Shown here one piece after another: positions 29,415 to 37,998 of a DNA stretch of 64,000 nucleotides (position 1 is its first letter; each line of letters starts with the position of its first letter). The notes under the pieces are model-generated. The model saw nothing but the letters and a program-made list of their open reading frames with translations. It made no database searches and had not been told where the DNA came from. Where the stretch lies: contig NZ_JAECRZ010000003.1 in NCBI RefSeq assembly GCF_016019955.1, positions 170,892 through 234,891 on the forward strand, written 5' to 3'. This DNA comes from Thiosulfatihalobacter marinus. GTDB lineage: Bacteria; Pseudomonadota; Alphaproteobacteria; Rhodobacterales; Rhodobacteraceae. Made by a program: the position numbers and the translations under genes.

Positions 29415-29450
29415 CCGCCGGCTTCTTTTGGCCCGAAATATCCCGGGGGA

Positions 29451-29488
29451 GTCGCCGCCGCGCGGCGACGGGGGCAGCGCCCCCTTTT
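29451..29488 (+). terminator. Double hairpin terminator after sfsA
   Basis: Two adjacent perfect hairpins: GTCGCCGC/GCGGCGAC (29451-29458, 29462-29469) and GGGGGC/GCCCCC (29470-29475, 29479-29484) followed by TTTT (29485-29488). They are preceded by an AAATATCCC-containing element (29435-29444), also present near 5455-5466. Confidence 0.75.
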
Positions 29489-29556
29489 GCCCCTCTGGTC
29501 CTTTGCGCCAAATGACACTAAATACGGACAAACACTGACCCGATGGAGCAGCTTCG

Positions 29557-30363
29557 ATGATCGGCAAACCGCGCCAGACCCGAGATGGCATTCGCCTGTA
29601 TGACCCGGCGGATCACGCCGGAATGCACGTTGCCGGCGCGCTGGCCGCGCGCATTCTCGACGAGGTCGCGGAACTGGTGGAACCCGGCCAGACAACCGGC
29701 GAAATCGATCGGGTGATCGAGGCCAAGGTTAACGCCGCCGGCGCCCAATCCGCCACGATCGGCTATCGCGGCTACCAGCACGCCTCCTGTATCAGCGTCA
29801 ACCACGTGGTCTGCCACGGCATTCCCGGCGACAAGAAACTCAAGGACGGCGATATTTTGAATATTGACGTAACAGTCATCGTGGATGGCTGGTACGGCGA
29901 CACCAGCCGCATGTACGTGGCCGGGCGTCTGGGGCGCAAGGCCGAGCGGCTGATCCAGGTCACGCATGATTCGCTGATGAAGGGGATCGAGGCGGTCAAA
30001 CCCGGCAACACTTTCGGCGATATCGGCCATGCCATCCAGTCTTATGCCGAAAGCCACCGCATGTCTGTCGTGCGCGATTTCTGCGGCCACGGGCTGGGCC
30101 GTGTGTTCCACGCCCCGCCAAACGTGCTGCATTATGGCCGCCCCGGAACCGGGCCGGTTCTTCAGGAAGGCATGTTCTTCACCATCGAGCCGATGATCAA
30201 TCTTGGCCGCCCGGAAACCAAGGTTCTGGCCGATGACTGGACCGCCGTAACCCGCGACAAATCTCTGTCGGCCCAGTTCGAACACTCCGTCGGCGTTACG
30301 GCCGACGGCGCCGATATCTTTACCCTGTCCCCGGCGGGCCGGTTCCACCCCACCTGGGGTTGA
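29557..30363 (+). CDS. map: Methionine aminopeptidase, type I
   Basis: 268 aa. The five metal ligands of the pita-bread fold are seen in NIDVTVIVDGWYGDTSRMY (two Asp), FCGHGLGRVFH (His), FFTIEPMINLG (Glu) and SAQFEHSVGVT (Glu). SVNHVVCHGIPGDK is the conserved substrate loop with its His. It removes N-terminal methionine from new proteins. The N-terminus is slightly longer than E. coli MAP. Monocistronic here. Confidence 0.96.
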   Translation: MIGKPRQTRDGIRLYDPADHAGMHVAGALAARILDEVAELVEPGQTTGEIDRVIEAKVNAAGAQSATIGYRGYQHASCISVNHVVCHGIPGDKKLKDGDILNIDVTVIVDGWYGDTSRMYVAGRLGRKAERLIQVTHDSLMKGIEAVKPGNTFGDIGHAIQSYAESHRMSVVRDFCGHGLGRVFHAPPNVLHYGRPGTGPVLQEGMFFTIEPMINLGRPETKVLADDWTAVTRDKSLSAQFEHSVGVTADGADIFTLSPAGRFHPTWG

Positions 30364-30385
30364 TCACCCCCGGATCAGGCGCGGC

Positions 30386-31246
30386 TCAGTCAAAGCTGAT
30401 CGCCATGCGATACAGATGCCATGTGGCGTGGCCCAGAACCGGCAGCACCACCACCAGCCCGACAAACATCGGCACGGACCCGATCACCAGCAACGCCGCC
30501 ACGGTCAACCCCCAGCCTGTCACAACAAGCGGGTTCTTGGCCGCCACGCGCAACGAGGCCGCCACCGCCACCGGCAAGCCCACCGGCAGGTCCACCAGCA
30601 TCGGCACGCTCACCATGGTCGTCACCAGAACCAGCGCGGCAAACACAAACCCCACCCCGCAGCCGATCCAGATCAGCGACCAGCCTGCCGGAGTCGTGAA
30701 CAGGTCGCGCACGAAACCCGCCATGCTCTCCGGCATCGCCGGGCCAAGCGTGGCACCATAGATTTCCAGCGCCACGACGATCCAGATCGCATACACAGCC
30801 AGCATATAGACGCCAAGCACCATCACCGGCCCCATGACCCGCATGCGCAATCCCTTCAGCGCCGCGCCCCAACTGCTCGCCTGCCCCTGCTCCTGTTGTC
30901 GGCTCATTTCATACAATCCGACCGCCGCCAGCGGACCGATCAGCGCAAACCCGGCCACCATGGGAAAGATCAGGGGTATCATGGCCTGATCAAAAGCCAG
31001 CGCCGTCAATGCAAGCCCGATCAGCGGATAGACAATCACCAGCATCAGAACGTCGCTGCGGCTGCGCCGCAGATCGGCCAGCCCCATGCGCAAAGCCTTG
31101 CCGATATCACCCGGATCCAGCCGATGCACGCGCGGCGACACGCGCGTGTCACTTGCCATGCCATCGGCCACATCTTCCGCCCCATGCCAGATCCCGCCCA
31201 ACAGGCGGGCGCCCCAACTCAGCGGATTACCGATAGTCTCAACCAT
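30386..31246 (-). CDS. DUF2189-family integral membrane protein
   Basis: 286 aa. A soluble N-terminus of about 75 residues is followed by about six hydrophobic segments; the pattern (DIGKALRMGLADLRRSRSDV, LIGPLAAVGLYEMSRQQEQG) matches DUF2189 membrane proteins. ATG 31246 has GGAGGAGG upstream. No known function; there is no obvious operon partner. Confidence 0.8.
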   Translation of the reverse strand: MVETIGNPLSWGARLLGGIWHGAEDVADGMASDTRVSPRVHRLDPGDIGKALRMGLADLRRSRSDVLMLVIVYPLIGLALTALAFDQAMIPLIFPMVAGFALIGPLAAVGLYEMSRQQEQGQASSWGAALKGLRMRVMGPVMVLGVYMLAVYAIWIVVALEIYGATLGPAMPESMAGFVRDLFTTPAGWSLIWIGCGVGFVFAALVLVTTMVSVPMLVDLPVGLPVAVAASLRVAAKNPLVVTGWGLTVAALLVIGSVPMFVGLVVVLPVLGHATWHLYRMAISFD

Positions 31247-31438
31247 TGCGTCCTCCTCCATCTCAGAAGGCAGGCCGCGATCAGCCATCACAATGCCGGA
31301 TGCTCAAACCCGAATTGGCAGGGCCCGACCTATCAGGCGGCCTGCATCATCCCCGACAGTCTAGCACAGTTTCGCGCCGCCACCGCGCATATTCGCGCAA
31401 CATTGCCGGTATTCCCAGATGGTTCATCCGGCTCGCCG

Positions 31439-32002
31439 CTATTGGGAACGCTCCAGAAACGTCACATGCGTGGCGCCGTATTTTCGCTGATCAAGCATCA
31501 CGAACCCCTCCGGCGCAATCTGCGGGCTGTTTTCTTCCCACATGATCAAGGCCCCCGGCGCGATCCAGCCTCCCGTGACCGCTCCCGCCAGCGCCCGCTC
31601 GCCCATGGCCTTGCCGTAAGGGGGATCCAGGAACACAAGGTCAAACCCGTCGCCGTCATGCCCCGGCAGCCGCGTCGCATCGCGCATCACAAGCCGCGCC
31701 GCCGCCGTGCTGCGGGTCAGCCGGATATTCTCGCGGATCAACGCGCCGGCCTTGCGCCCGTCATCCACGAAACACACCTCGCGCGCGCCGCGCGACAGCG
31801 CCTCCAGCCCCAAGGCCCCTGTTCCGGCGAACAGGTCCAGAACCCGCGCCCCGGTGATCGGATCGCCAAACCTGCCCCCCATCAGTACGTTGAACAGGCT
31901 TTCGCGCACGCGGTCTGTCGTGGGTCGCAAATGCGCCCCCGCATCGCCCTTGCCCACGCTGGCCAGCGCCGTGCCGCGAAACTGTCCGGCAATGATCCTC
32001 AC
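31439..32002 (-). CDS. rsmD: 16S rRNA (guanine966-N2)-methyltransferase
   Basis: 187 aa. RsmD landmarks: RIIAGQFRG at the N-terminus, LRPTTDRVRESLFNVL, SAM-binding VLDLFAGTGALGLEALSRGA and catalytic LVFLDPPYGK. GTG start 32002 overlaps the preceding reductase stop (GTGA), so it is translationally coupled. It methylates G966 of 16S rRNA during 30S assembly. Confidence 0.94.
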   Translation of the reverse strand: MRIIAGQFRGTALASVGKGDAGAHLRPTTDRVRESLFNVLMGGRFGDPITGARVLDLFAGTGALGLEALSRGAREVCFVDDGRKAGALIRENIRLTRSTAAARLVMRDATRLPGHDGDGFDLVFLDPPYGKAMGERALAGAVTGGWIAPGALIMWEENSPQIAPEGFVMLDQRKYGATHVTFLERSQ

Positions 32003-33207
32003 TGCCGCATCAGCGCCTTCAGGTTGGTTTCCGGGTTCGCCACCTCCTCGGGCGTGGGCGAAATGCCGCTTTCGATCAACCGTTTGCCAATCATGTAATC
32101 GCGCGCCGCGTTCATGGCATCCACCGCCAGCAGCGTCTTGCCCCGGTAATACCAGAACGAACAGGACATCCGATCGCCAACCCGCGATACCACCCGATCA
32201 TATCCGGTGTTCAACCCCGCAATCTGCAATTTCACGTCATACTGATCCGACCAGAACCAGGGGGCGGCCACATACGCCTTGTCCGCGCCCATGATGTTTT
32301 CGGCCACCAGCTCGGCCTGATCGATGGCGTTGGGCACGCTTTCCAGCCGGATGCGCGTTCCGCGATAGGGGAACGAGGCGCAATCGCCCGCCGCCCAGAT
32401 CGCCGGGTCCGAGCTGCGGCCCAGCGCATCGGTCCTGATCCCGTTTTCCAGCTCCAGCCCGGCAGCCTCTGCCAGCGCCGTAGCCGGTGTGATACCCACG
32501 CCCACGATCACGAAATCCAGCGCGACGTTGCGCCCGTCCGTCAGAATGGCGCCGTCCACCCGGCCCGCGCCTGTCAGACGCTCCAGCCCCACCCCCTCGT
32601 CGATCTTCACGCCATGAGACCGGTGCAGTTCGCGAAAGAAATCACTGGTTTCCGGCGCGGCCACGCGTTGCAGGATACGGTCCGCCATTTCAACCAGAGT
32701 CACATCCAGCCCCCGGGACGCGGCCACCGCCGCGGCCTCCAGCCCGATATAGCCCCCGCCCACGATCAGCACGCGCCGGCCCGCCACGAATTCCGGCGCC
32801 ATGGCATCCACGTCCTTCAGCCCGCGCACGGTATAAACACCCTCCAGCGCGCCACCGATGGCCGCCGGCAACCGGCGCGGCACCGATCCCGTCGTCAGCA
32901 CCAACTGGTCATAGCCCAGCACGCCGCCGGACGTGATCACCGTCTTGCCAGCCCGGTCTATCGAACGCACCGTTTCATCAAGGCGCAAATCAATCCCGTT
33001 TTCGCCGTAAAAACTCTTGGGGCGCAAATACAGCCGCTCCTGCGTCATGTCGCCCAACAGGTACTTCTTGCTCAGCGGAGGGCGCTGATAGGGCGGTACG
33101 TGCTCCTCACCGATCAGCGTGATCCGCCCGTCAAACCCCAGGCTGCGCAGCCTGGCCGCACACGAGGCGCCGGCCTGCCCGGCTCCGATCACAACTACGT
33201 GGGTCAA
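31999..33207 (-). CDS. FAD-dependent NAD(P)H:ferredoxin/rubredoxin reductase-like protein
   Basis: 402 aa. FAD site VVVIGAGQAGASCAARLRSL at the N-terminus, NADH site VLIVGGGYIGLEAAAVAASR near residue 145, ATG motif VGVGITP, and FAD segment IWAAGDCASFPY. It matches ferredoxin reductases that serve oxygenases (BphA4/PdR type). The start is TTG 33207, supported by GAGGGGGG six bases upstream. No oxygenase or ferredoxin gene is close, so the partner is unknown. Coupling to rsmD (4-base overlap) looks incidental. Confidence 0.9.
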   Translation of the reverse strand: MTHVVVIGAGQAGASCAARLRSLGFDGRITLIGEEHVPPYQRPPLSKKYLLGDMTQERLYLRPKSFYGENGIDLRLDETVRSIDRAGKTVITSGGVLGYDQLVLTTGSVPRRLPAAIGGALEGVYTVRGLKDVDAMAPEFVAGRRVLIVGGGYIGLEAAAVAASRGLDVTLVEMADRILQRVAAPETSDFFRELHRSHGVKIDEGVGLERLTGAGRVDGAILTDGRNVALDFVIVGVGITPATALAEAAGLELENGIRTDALGRSSDPAIWAAGDCASFPYRGTRIRLESVPNAIDQAELVAENIMGADKAYVAAPWFWSDQYDVKLQIAGLNTGYDRVVSRVGDRMSCSFWYYRGKTLLAVDAMNAARDYMIGKRLIESGISPTPEEVANPETNLKALMRQ

Positions 33208-33295
33208 GAAGCCCCCCTCTCATTTGCATTTGCGCAATATCGGCATGATCCTATATCGCGGGTTCAGGGAAACACAATGAAAGAGAGGCTCTTGG

Positions 33296-33784
33296 ATGAC
33301 AATCTCAGTTGGCGACAAACTGCCCACGGGCACGTTGACAAAACTGGGCGCGAACGGCCCGGAAACCGTAGATGTCGAGGGCCTGACCAAGGGCCGCAAG
33401 GTGGTCTTTTTTGGCCTGCCCGGCGCATTCACCAGCACCTGTAGCGCGGCCCATTTGCCCAGCTTCATTCGTACGGCCGAGGCATTCCGCGCCAAAGGCG
33501 TGGACGAGATCATCTGCATGTCGGTCAACGATCCCTGGGTCATGGATGCCTGGGACAAGTCTGCGGGCGCCTCTAAGGCAGGCATCACCATGCTGACAGA
33601 CCCGGCCGGGGACCTGACATTGGCCATGGGGCTGGACTTCTCGATTCCCGCCGTGGGCTTCGTCAACCGTGCCCGCCGATTTGCCGCCATTGTCGATGAC
33701 GGTGTCGTGACGCTTCTGAACGAAGAAACCGAACGTGGCGTGTGCAATTTCACCGCCGGCGAAACCCTGCTCGACGCGCTTTGA
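33296..33784 (+). CDS. Peroxiredoxin, Prx5/AhpE-like (PRX5 subfamily)
   Basis: 162 aa. The peroxidatic cysteine C49 is in GLPGAFTSTCSAAHLP, the PRX5 signature; IICMSVNDPWVMDAWDKSAG and TDPAGDLTLAMGLDFS are conserved. It reduces hydrogen and alkyl peroxides, usually with glutathione or glutaredoxin. ATG 33296 has GAGAGG upstream. It stands alone, divergent from the reductase, and ends at twin hairpins. Confidence 0.94.
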   Translation: MTISVGDKLPTGTLTKLGANGPETVDVEGLTKGRKVVFFGLPGAFTSTCSAAHLPSFIRTAEAFRAKGVDEIICMSVNDPWVMDAWDKSAGASKAGITMLTDPAGDLTLAMGLDFSIPAVGFVNRARRFAAIVDDGVVTLLNEETERGVCNFTAGETLLDAL

Positions 33785-33792
33785 CACACGCG

Positions 33793-33839
33793 CCCGGAAT
33801 TCGATCCGAATTCCGGGACGTTTTCCGTATCGGAAAACG
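33793..33839. terminator. Two tandem triloop hairpins between convergent prx and phhB
   Basis: Hairpin 1: CCCGGAATTCG (33793-33803), loop ATC, CGAATTCCGGG (33807-33817). Hairpin 2: CGTTTTCCG (33819-33827), loop TAT, CGGAAAACG (33831-33839). Both stems are perfect and almost touch. The AAAA/TTTT blocks lie inside the second stem, so each may act as terminator for one of the two converging transcripts. Confidence 0.7.
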
Positions 33840-33845
33840 AACGGG

Positions 33846-34136
33846 CTACAACGTGTCCATCTTGCGGGCCAACTTGGCGTCCAACGACGATATTCCGTCC
33901 ACGTCATGCGTGGTCAGAACCACCTCCACCCGGTTGTAGACATTGCGCCACTCCGGGTGGTGGTCCCATTTCTCGGCCCACAGCGCCGCCCGGCTCATCC
34001 AGCCGAACGCATCGACAAAGCTTTTGAACTCAAAGGTCTTGGTGATCGCGTCGCGCCCCTCGACCAGCGTCCATCCATTGGCAAACAGCGGGCCCAGAAC
34101 CGCATCGCGGGCTGCCTCGCTCAAGAGTTCCGTCAT
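33846..34136 (-). CDS. phhB: 4a-hydroxytetrahydrobiopterin dehydratase (pterin-4a-carbinolamine dehydratase)
   Basis: 96 aa, usual length. The active-site motif [20 protein letters not shown] (E-x3-HHP) is intact, and the C-terminal [13 protein letters not shown] is typical. It recycles pterin cofactor for aromatic hydroxylases or acts in molybdopterin and folate-like metabolism. It overlaps the upstream GNAT-like gene by ATGA. No phenylalanine hydroxylase gene is in view. Confidence 0.94.
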   Translation of the reverse strand: MTELLSEAARDAVLGPLFANGWTLVEGRDAITKTFEFKSFVDAFGWMSRAALWAEKWDHHPEWRNVYNRVEVVLTTHDVDGISSLDAKLARKMDTL

Positions 34137-35320
34137 TCCTTTTCCTCTCTCGTTTCCTTGCGAAACGGCCCCCAGGCCGTCATCACTTCGATCTCTTGCG
34201 AAACCGCCGCCCGCTCTGCCGTCAGGTAGCGGTCCACCGCTTCGGCAAACCCCGGATCCGCGATCCAGTGCAAGGACCGCGTTTCAACCGGCACATAGCC
34301 CCGCGCCAGCTTGTGCTCGCCCTGCGCCCCGGCCTCCACGCGCTTCAGCCCGTGGCCGATCGCCCAATCCATCGCCTGATAATAGCACAGTTCGAAATGC
34401 AGACAGGGGTGATCCTCGACACAGCCCCAGTACCGGCCATACAGGCAGTCCCGGCCGATCAGGTTCATCGCCCCGGCCACCGGCACCCCGTCGCGCAGCG
34501 CAAATATCAACAGAATGTCATCGCGCAGCCGCTCTTGCGCGATGTCGAAAAACGCCCGCGTCAGATAGGGCGTGCCCCATTTTCGCGCACCGGTATCCTG
34601 ATAGAACCGCCACATGGCATCCCAATGCCCGGGGCGGATGGCATCGCCGGTCAGATGCACGATCTCCCCTCCGAATCCCTGCGCGCGCTGCCGCTCCTTG
34701 CGCAACGACTTGCGCTTGCGCGAAGACAGCGAAGCCAGGAATTCGTCAAAATCCCCGTAGCCGCGATTTTCCCAGTGATATTGCTGTCCGGTGCGCAGCA
34801 TCAGCCCCATCGCGGCGCCCGCTTCGGCCTCTGCCACGTCGCAAAACGTGACATGCAGCGACGACAGGCGGTTCTCGGAAGCCACCTGGACCGCCCCCTG
34901 CACCAACGCCGATTGCCCGGTGGCCCCGAACCCCGGGCGCACCAGAAGGCGGCGGCCCGTCACCGGGGTGAAGGGCACGGCAATCTGCAATTTCGGATAG
35001 TACTGCCCGCCCGCGCGCTCATAGGCGTGGGCCCAGTTGTGATCGAACACATACTCGCCCTGACTATGCGATTTTGCATACATCGGCGCGACGGCAATGA
35101 TCTGCCCGCTCAGCCGCGCCGTCAGATACCGCGGCTGCCATCCGGTGCCCGGCCCGACAGAACCGCTGTCTTCCAATGCTTTCAGGAAACGATAGGTGGT
35201 AAAGGGATCTGTGGGCCGACCGCCCTGTGCGACCTCGGGGCAGGCACAGGCATCCCACTCTGCCATGGGCACGCTGTCCAGCGATGCGTGCAATTCGATC
35301 TCGACCTGTCCGCCATCCAT
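34133..35320 (-). CDS. FemAB/GNAT-like protein of the DUF482 (COG3146) family
   Basis: 395 aa. The sequence matches the alphaproteobacterial COG3146 'peptidogalycan biosynthesis/GNAT' family: [80 protein letters not shown]. The second half is a GNAT fold; the acceptor is unknown. Start ATG 35320 follows GGGAGG at about nine bases. First gene of a short operon with phhB. Confidence 0.88.
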   Translation of the reverse strand: MDGGQVEIELHASLDSVPMAEWDACACPEVAQGGRPTDPFTTYRFLKALEDSGSVGPGTGWQPRYLTARLSGQIIAVAPMYAKSHSQGEYVFDHNWAHAYERAGGQYYPKLQIAVPFTPVTGRRLLVRPGFGATGQSALVQGAVQVASENRLSSLHVTFCDVAEAEAGAAMGLMLRTGQQYHWENRGYGDFDEFLASLSSRKRKSLRKERQRAQGFGGEIVHLTGDAIRPGHWDAMWRFYQDTGARKWGTPYLTRAFFDIAQERLRDDILLIFALRDGVPVAGAMNLIGRDCLYGRYWGCVEDHPCLHFELCYYQAMDWAIGHGLKRVEAGAQGEHKLARGYVPVETRSLHWIADPGFAEAVDRYLTAERAAVSQEIEVMTAWGPFRKETREEKE

Positions 35321-35388
35321 GCGCCGTGCCTCCCAACTTCTAGATTGGCACCCGCACCGGCAGGTTCAACCCGGGGCCGAACCGTTGT

Positions 35389-36150
35389 TCAGCGCCCCGG
35401 CTTGGCCAGGTAGCCCTCGAATGTCACGTTGTCCGCCACCTTGCGCGCCTCGGCCTCTTCTTGCGGCGAACGCACGGTCCAGCACAAAACCGACGCGCCA
35501 GCGGCCTTCAACCCGGCCACCCGCGCCCGCCCCAGATCACTTGCATGATGGCTGATGAAGGATGCGCCGACCCGGTCGTAATCGGGTATTTCCCGCAACC
35601 GATCCCGCGTTTCGGCCCGAAGCTGTGGCCATTCCCCGGCGCTGTATTCCTCGGTCACGATCCCGCGCGGAACCCCGGGCGCAAGCCGCGACATGGCCGC
35701 GACGCTTTCGGGATTGAACGACATGAAGGCAAGCGGGCCGCCATAGCCGCGCACCGCCTCTGCCGCTGCCGCTTCCAGAGTACCGACATTCGGCCCCAGC
35801 GCCCCATCCTGATCCTTGATCTCGACCAGCAGAGGCACCTGCCCCGCCACCAGCGCCAGCACCTCGGCAAAGCGGGGGACGCCCTCCTTGCCGCCACTCA
35901 GCACGATCCCGGCCAGTTCCGCCGCCGTTTTTTGCCGCACAGGCCCCACCGCGCCGGTCAGCCGGTCAAGCCGATCGTCATGAAACACCATCGCCTGCCC
36001 GTCACGGGACAATTGCAGGTCGATCTCGATGCCATATCCCCGTGCCATCGCAGCCCGAATCGCGGCCAGGCTATTCTCGGGGCGCCCGTCCCGCACATCG
36101 TGCAGGGCACGATGCGCCAGCGGCGTGCTCAGAAATTCGTCTGCCAGCAT
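35389..36150 (-). CDS. Glycerophosphodiester phosphodiesterase family protein
   Basis: 253 aa, TIM-barrel GDPD. Active-site residues: His in PLAHRALHDVR, RPENSLAAIRAAMARGYGIEIDLQLSRDG (E-x-D metal pair, given in parts), VFHDDRLDRLTG (second His). It hydrolyses glycerophosphodiesters to glycerol-3-phosphate. No signal peptide, so cytoplasmic. It begins 3 nt after the ridA stop. Confidence 0.93.
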   Translation of the reverse strand: MLADEFLSTPLAHRALHDVRDGRPENSLAAIRAAMARGYGIEIDLQLSRDGQAMVFHDDRLDRLTGAVGPVRQKTAAELAGIVLSGGKEGVPRFAEVLALVAGQVPLLVEIKDQDGALGPNVGTLEAAAAEAVRGYGGPLAFMSFNPESVAAMSRLAPGVPRGIVTEEYSAGEWPQLRAETRDRLREIPDYDRVGASFISHHASDLGRARVAGLKAAGASVLCWTVRSPQEEAEARKVADNVTFEGYLAKPGR

Positions 36151-36153
36151 GAG

Positions 36154-36615
36154 TCAAACGATCTCGAAAATGCCTTCGATCTCGACGGCGACGCCCAATG
36201 GCAACGCCACAGCCGACACCGCCGAACGCGCATGGCGCCCCTTGTCGCCCAGGGCGGCCACCAGGAAATCCGACGCGCCGTTCACCACCTGCGGCTGTTG
36301 GGTGAAATCCGCCGTCGAATTCACGAATCCAGTCAGCTTGACCACACGGACCAGCCGGTCCAGATCACCGTCACAGGCCGCCTTGAGCTGCGCCAGCAGG
36401 CCGATGGCACAGGTTTTTGCCGCCGCGGCCCCTTCTTCCACCGACATGCCGGCGCCCAGCTTGCCAGTGATGAACCCGTCCGGTCCCATGGACACCTGGC
36501 CCGAAACATACACCATGTTGCCCGACCGGACGAAAGGCACATAATTCGCCGCCGGCGCCGGGGCTGTTGGCAGGGTAACGCCCAGTTCAGTCAGCTTCTT
36601 TTCGATTGCACTCAT
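36154..36615 (-). CDS. ridA: RidA/YjgF-family enamine/imine deaminase
   Basis: 153 aa, the longer alphaproteobacterial type. NYVPFVRSGNMVYVSGQVSM, then LLAQLKAACDGDLDRLVRVV and FVNSTADFTQQPQVVNGASD are typical. The invariant Arg near position 105 of canonical RidA is at the KGRHARSAVSAVALPLGVAV segment. It hydrolyses reactive imines formed by PLP enzymes. ATG 36615 with GGAG upstream; operon with GDPD. Confidence 0.92.
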   Translation of the reverse strand: MSAIEKKLTELGVTLPTAPAPAANYVPFVRSGNMVYVSGQVSMGPDGFITGKLGAGMSVEEGAAAAKTCAIGLLAQLKAACDGDLDRLVRVVKLTGFVNSTADFTQQPQVVNGASDFLVAALGDKGRHARSAVSAVALPLGVAVEIEGIFEIV

Positions 36616-36696
36616 GCGTTTGCTCCGTGGCTTGCAGTTTCCGTTGCGACGCTAGCCTGTGACCGCAAGCCGCGAAAGCCCTATTGCACCCCGGGA

Positions 36697-37998
36697 TCAG
36701 CCTTCGCGGAACGCCTTGGAAAAATAGTCCGTCAGCGGTTTGAGCAGATAGGCCATAGGTGTGCGATCTCTGGTGCGCAGGAACGCATCCACCGGCATTC
36801 CCGGAATCAGCACGGCGTTGCCGGGCAGCTTGTCAATCTCTCCCTCCGCCAGAACAACCTCGACCCTGTAATAGGATTCGCTGAACTCGCTGTCCTGGAA
36901 AACATCCGCCGAAATCTGGGTGACATTGCCCACAAGTTCCGGCGTGGTCCGTTGATCGAACGCCGCGAAACGCAACGATACCTCCTGGCCGGGGAAAACC
37001 TGATCGACATGAATCGACGGAACCCGCGCCGCCACCACAAGCGGACGATCCTGGGGAACGATGTACAAAAGCGGGTCGGCAGGGCGAATGACCGAGCGCA
37101 AGGCGAAAACCTGCATCCCGTAGACGATGCCGGATACGGGCGCACGAATTTCCAAACGCGACAGACGCTCGATCAGGGACCGGCGGCGTTCATTCAGTTC
37201 CACCTCTCCCGCGCGCAAATCCCTCAGCCGCGTAATGGCATCTTCGCGACGGGACGAGGTGAGTTTCAGCTTTTCAAGCTCGATCTCGCTCTGGCGGCCT
37301 TCGGCCTGGGCGCGCTGCGCTGTAAGCTCGCCCACACGCCCGGCCAACCCGGCCTCTTCCCTGCGCAGGGCCAGAACGCGTGTCGCTTGCGCCAACCCCT
37401 TGTCCAGAAGGGATTGCTGATCCTTCAATTCGTCCCTGATCAAGTCCAACTGCGTGCTCAGGGCGCTGCGCTGGGCATCGATGCCAACGATCTGGCTGGC
37501 GATCTGTTCCTGCTGCCTGCCCAGCTGTTCCCTGGCTTGTGCAATCGTATCGCGCCGGGCCTCGAACAGCCTTGTCTGGCCTTCCATCAAACCCTTGATC
37601 TTGGGATCTATGGCGGCGCGGTCGATCAATTCCTGATCATAGTCGATCTGGTCGCGCTGGTCGCGCTCGGCCTCATACCGGCCCCTTCGCGCCATCCACT
37701 CGAACAACTGCCCCTCGACAACCGTCAGGTCCGAAGACAGCAGCGTATCATCCAGCCGCATCAATAGCTGCTCTGCCGCGACAACGTCGCCCTCGTCCAC
37801 CAGAAGTTCGACAACGATGCCGCCATCCAGATGCTGAACCACCTGACGATTGCGATCCACCTCGACACGCCCCGAGGCAACAATCGCTCCGGCGATCTGG
37901 GTTTGCAGCGACCAGGCGCCAAATCCGCCAATCAGAATAGCCAGCGCGAAAACCCCGATGAAAAGCGGGCCGCGTACGGACCAGATTCCAGGCTTCAT
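36697..37998 (-). CDS. Type I secretion membrane fusion protein (HlyD/PrtE family)
   Basis: 433 aa. One N-terminal membrane anchor (about residues 11-30), a lipoyl-like half (IVASGRVEVDRNRQVVQHLD), a long coiled coil rich in Q/E/R (about 140-280), then the second lipoyl half and the HlyD C-domain (RAPVSGIVYGMQVFALRSVI, VLIPGMPVDAFLRTRDRTPM). ATG 37998 overlaps the ABC gene stop (ATGA) with GGGAGGGG upstream. It bridges the inner-membrane ABC protein to an outer-membrane TolC. No TolC or secreted substrate gene is adjacent. Confidence 0.93.
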   Translation of the reverse strand: MKPGIWSVRGPLFIGVFALAILIGGFGAWSLQTQIAGAIVASGRVEVDRNRQVVQHLDGGIVVELLVDEGDVVAAEQLLMRLDDTLLSSDLTVVEGQLFEWMARRGRYEAERDQRDQIDYDQELIDRAAIDPKIKGLMEGQTRLFEARRDTIAQAREQLGRQQEQIASQIVGIDAQRSALSTQLDLIRDELKDQQSLLDKGLAQATRVLALRREEAGLAGRVGELTAQRAQAEGRQSEIELEKLKLTSSRREDAITRLRDLRAGEVELNERRRSLIERLSRLEIRAPVSGIVYGMQVFALRSVIRPADPLLYIVPQDRPLVVAARVPSIHVDQVFPGQEVSLRFAAFDQRTTPELVGNVTQISADVFQDSEFSESYYRVEVVLAEGEIDKLPGNAVLIPGMPVDAFLRTRDRTPMAYLLKPLTDYFSKAFREG

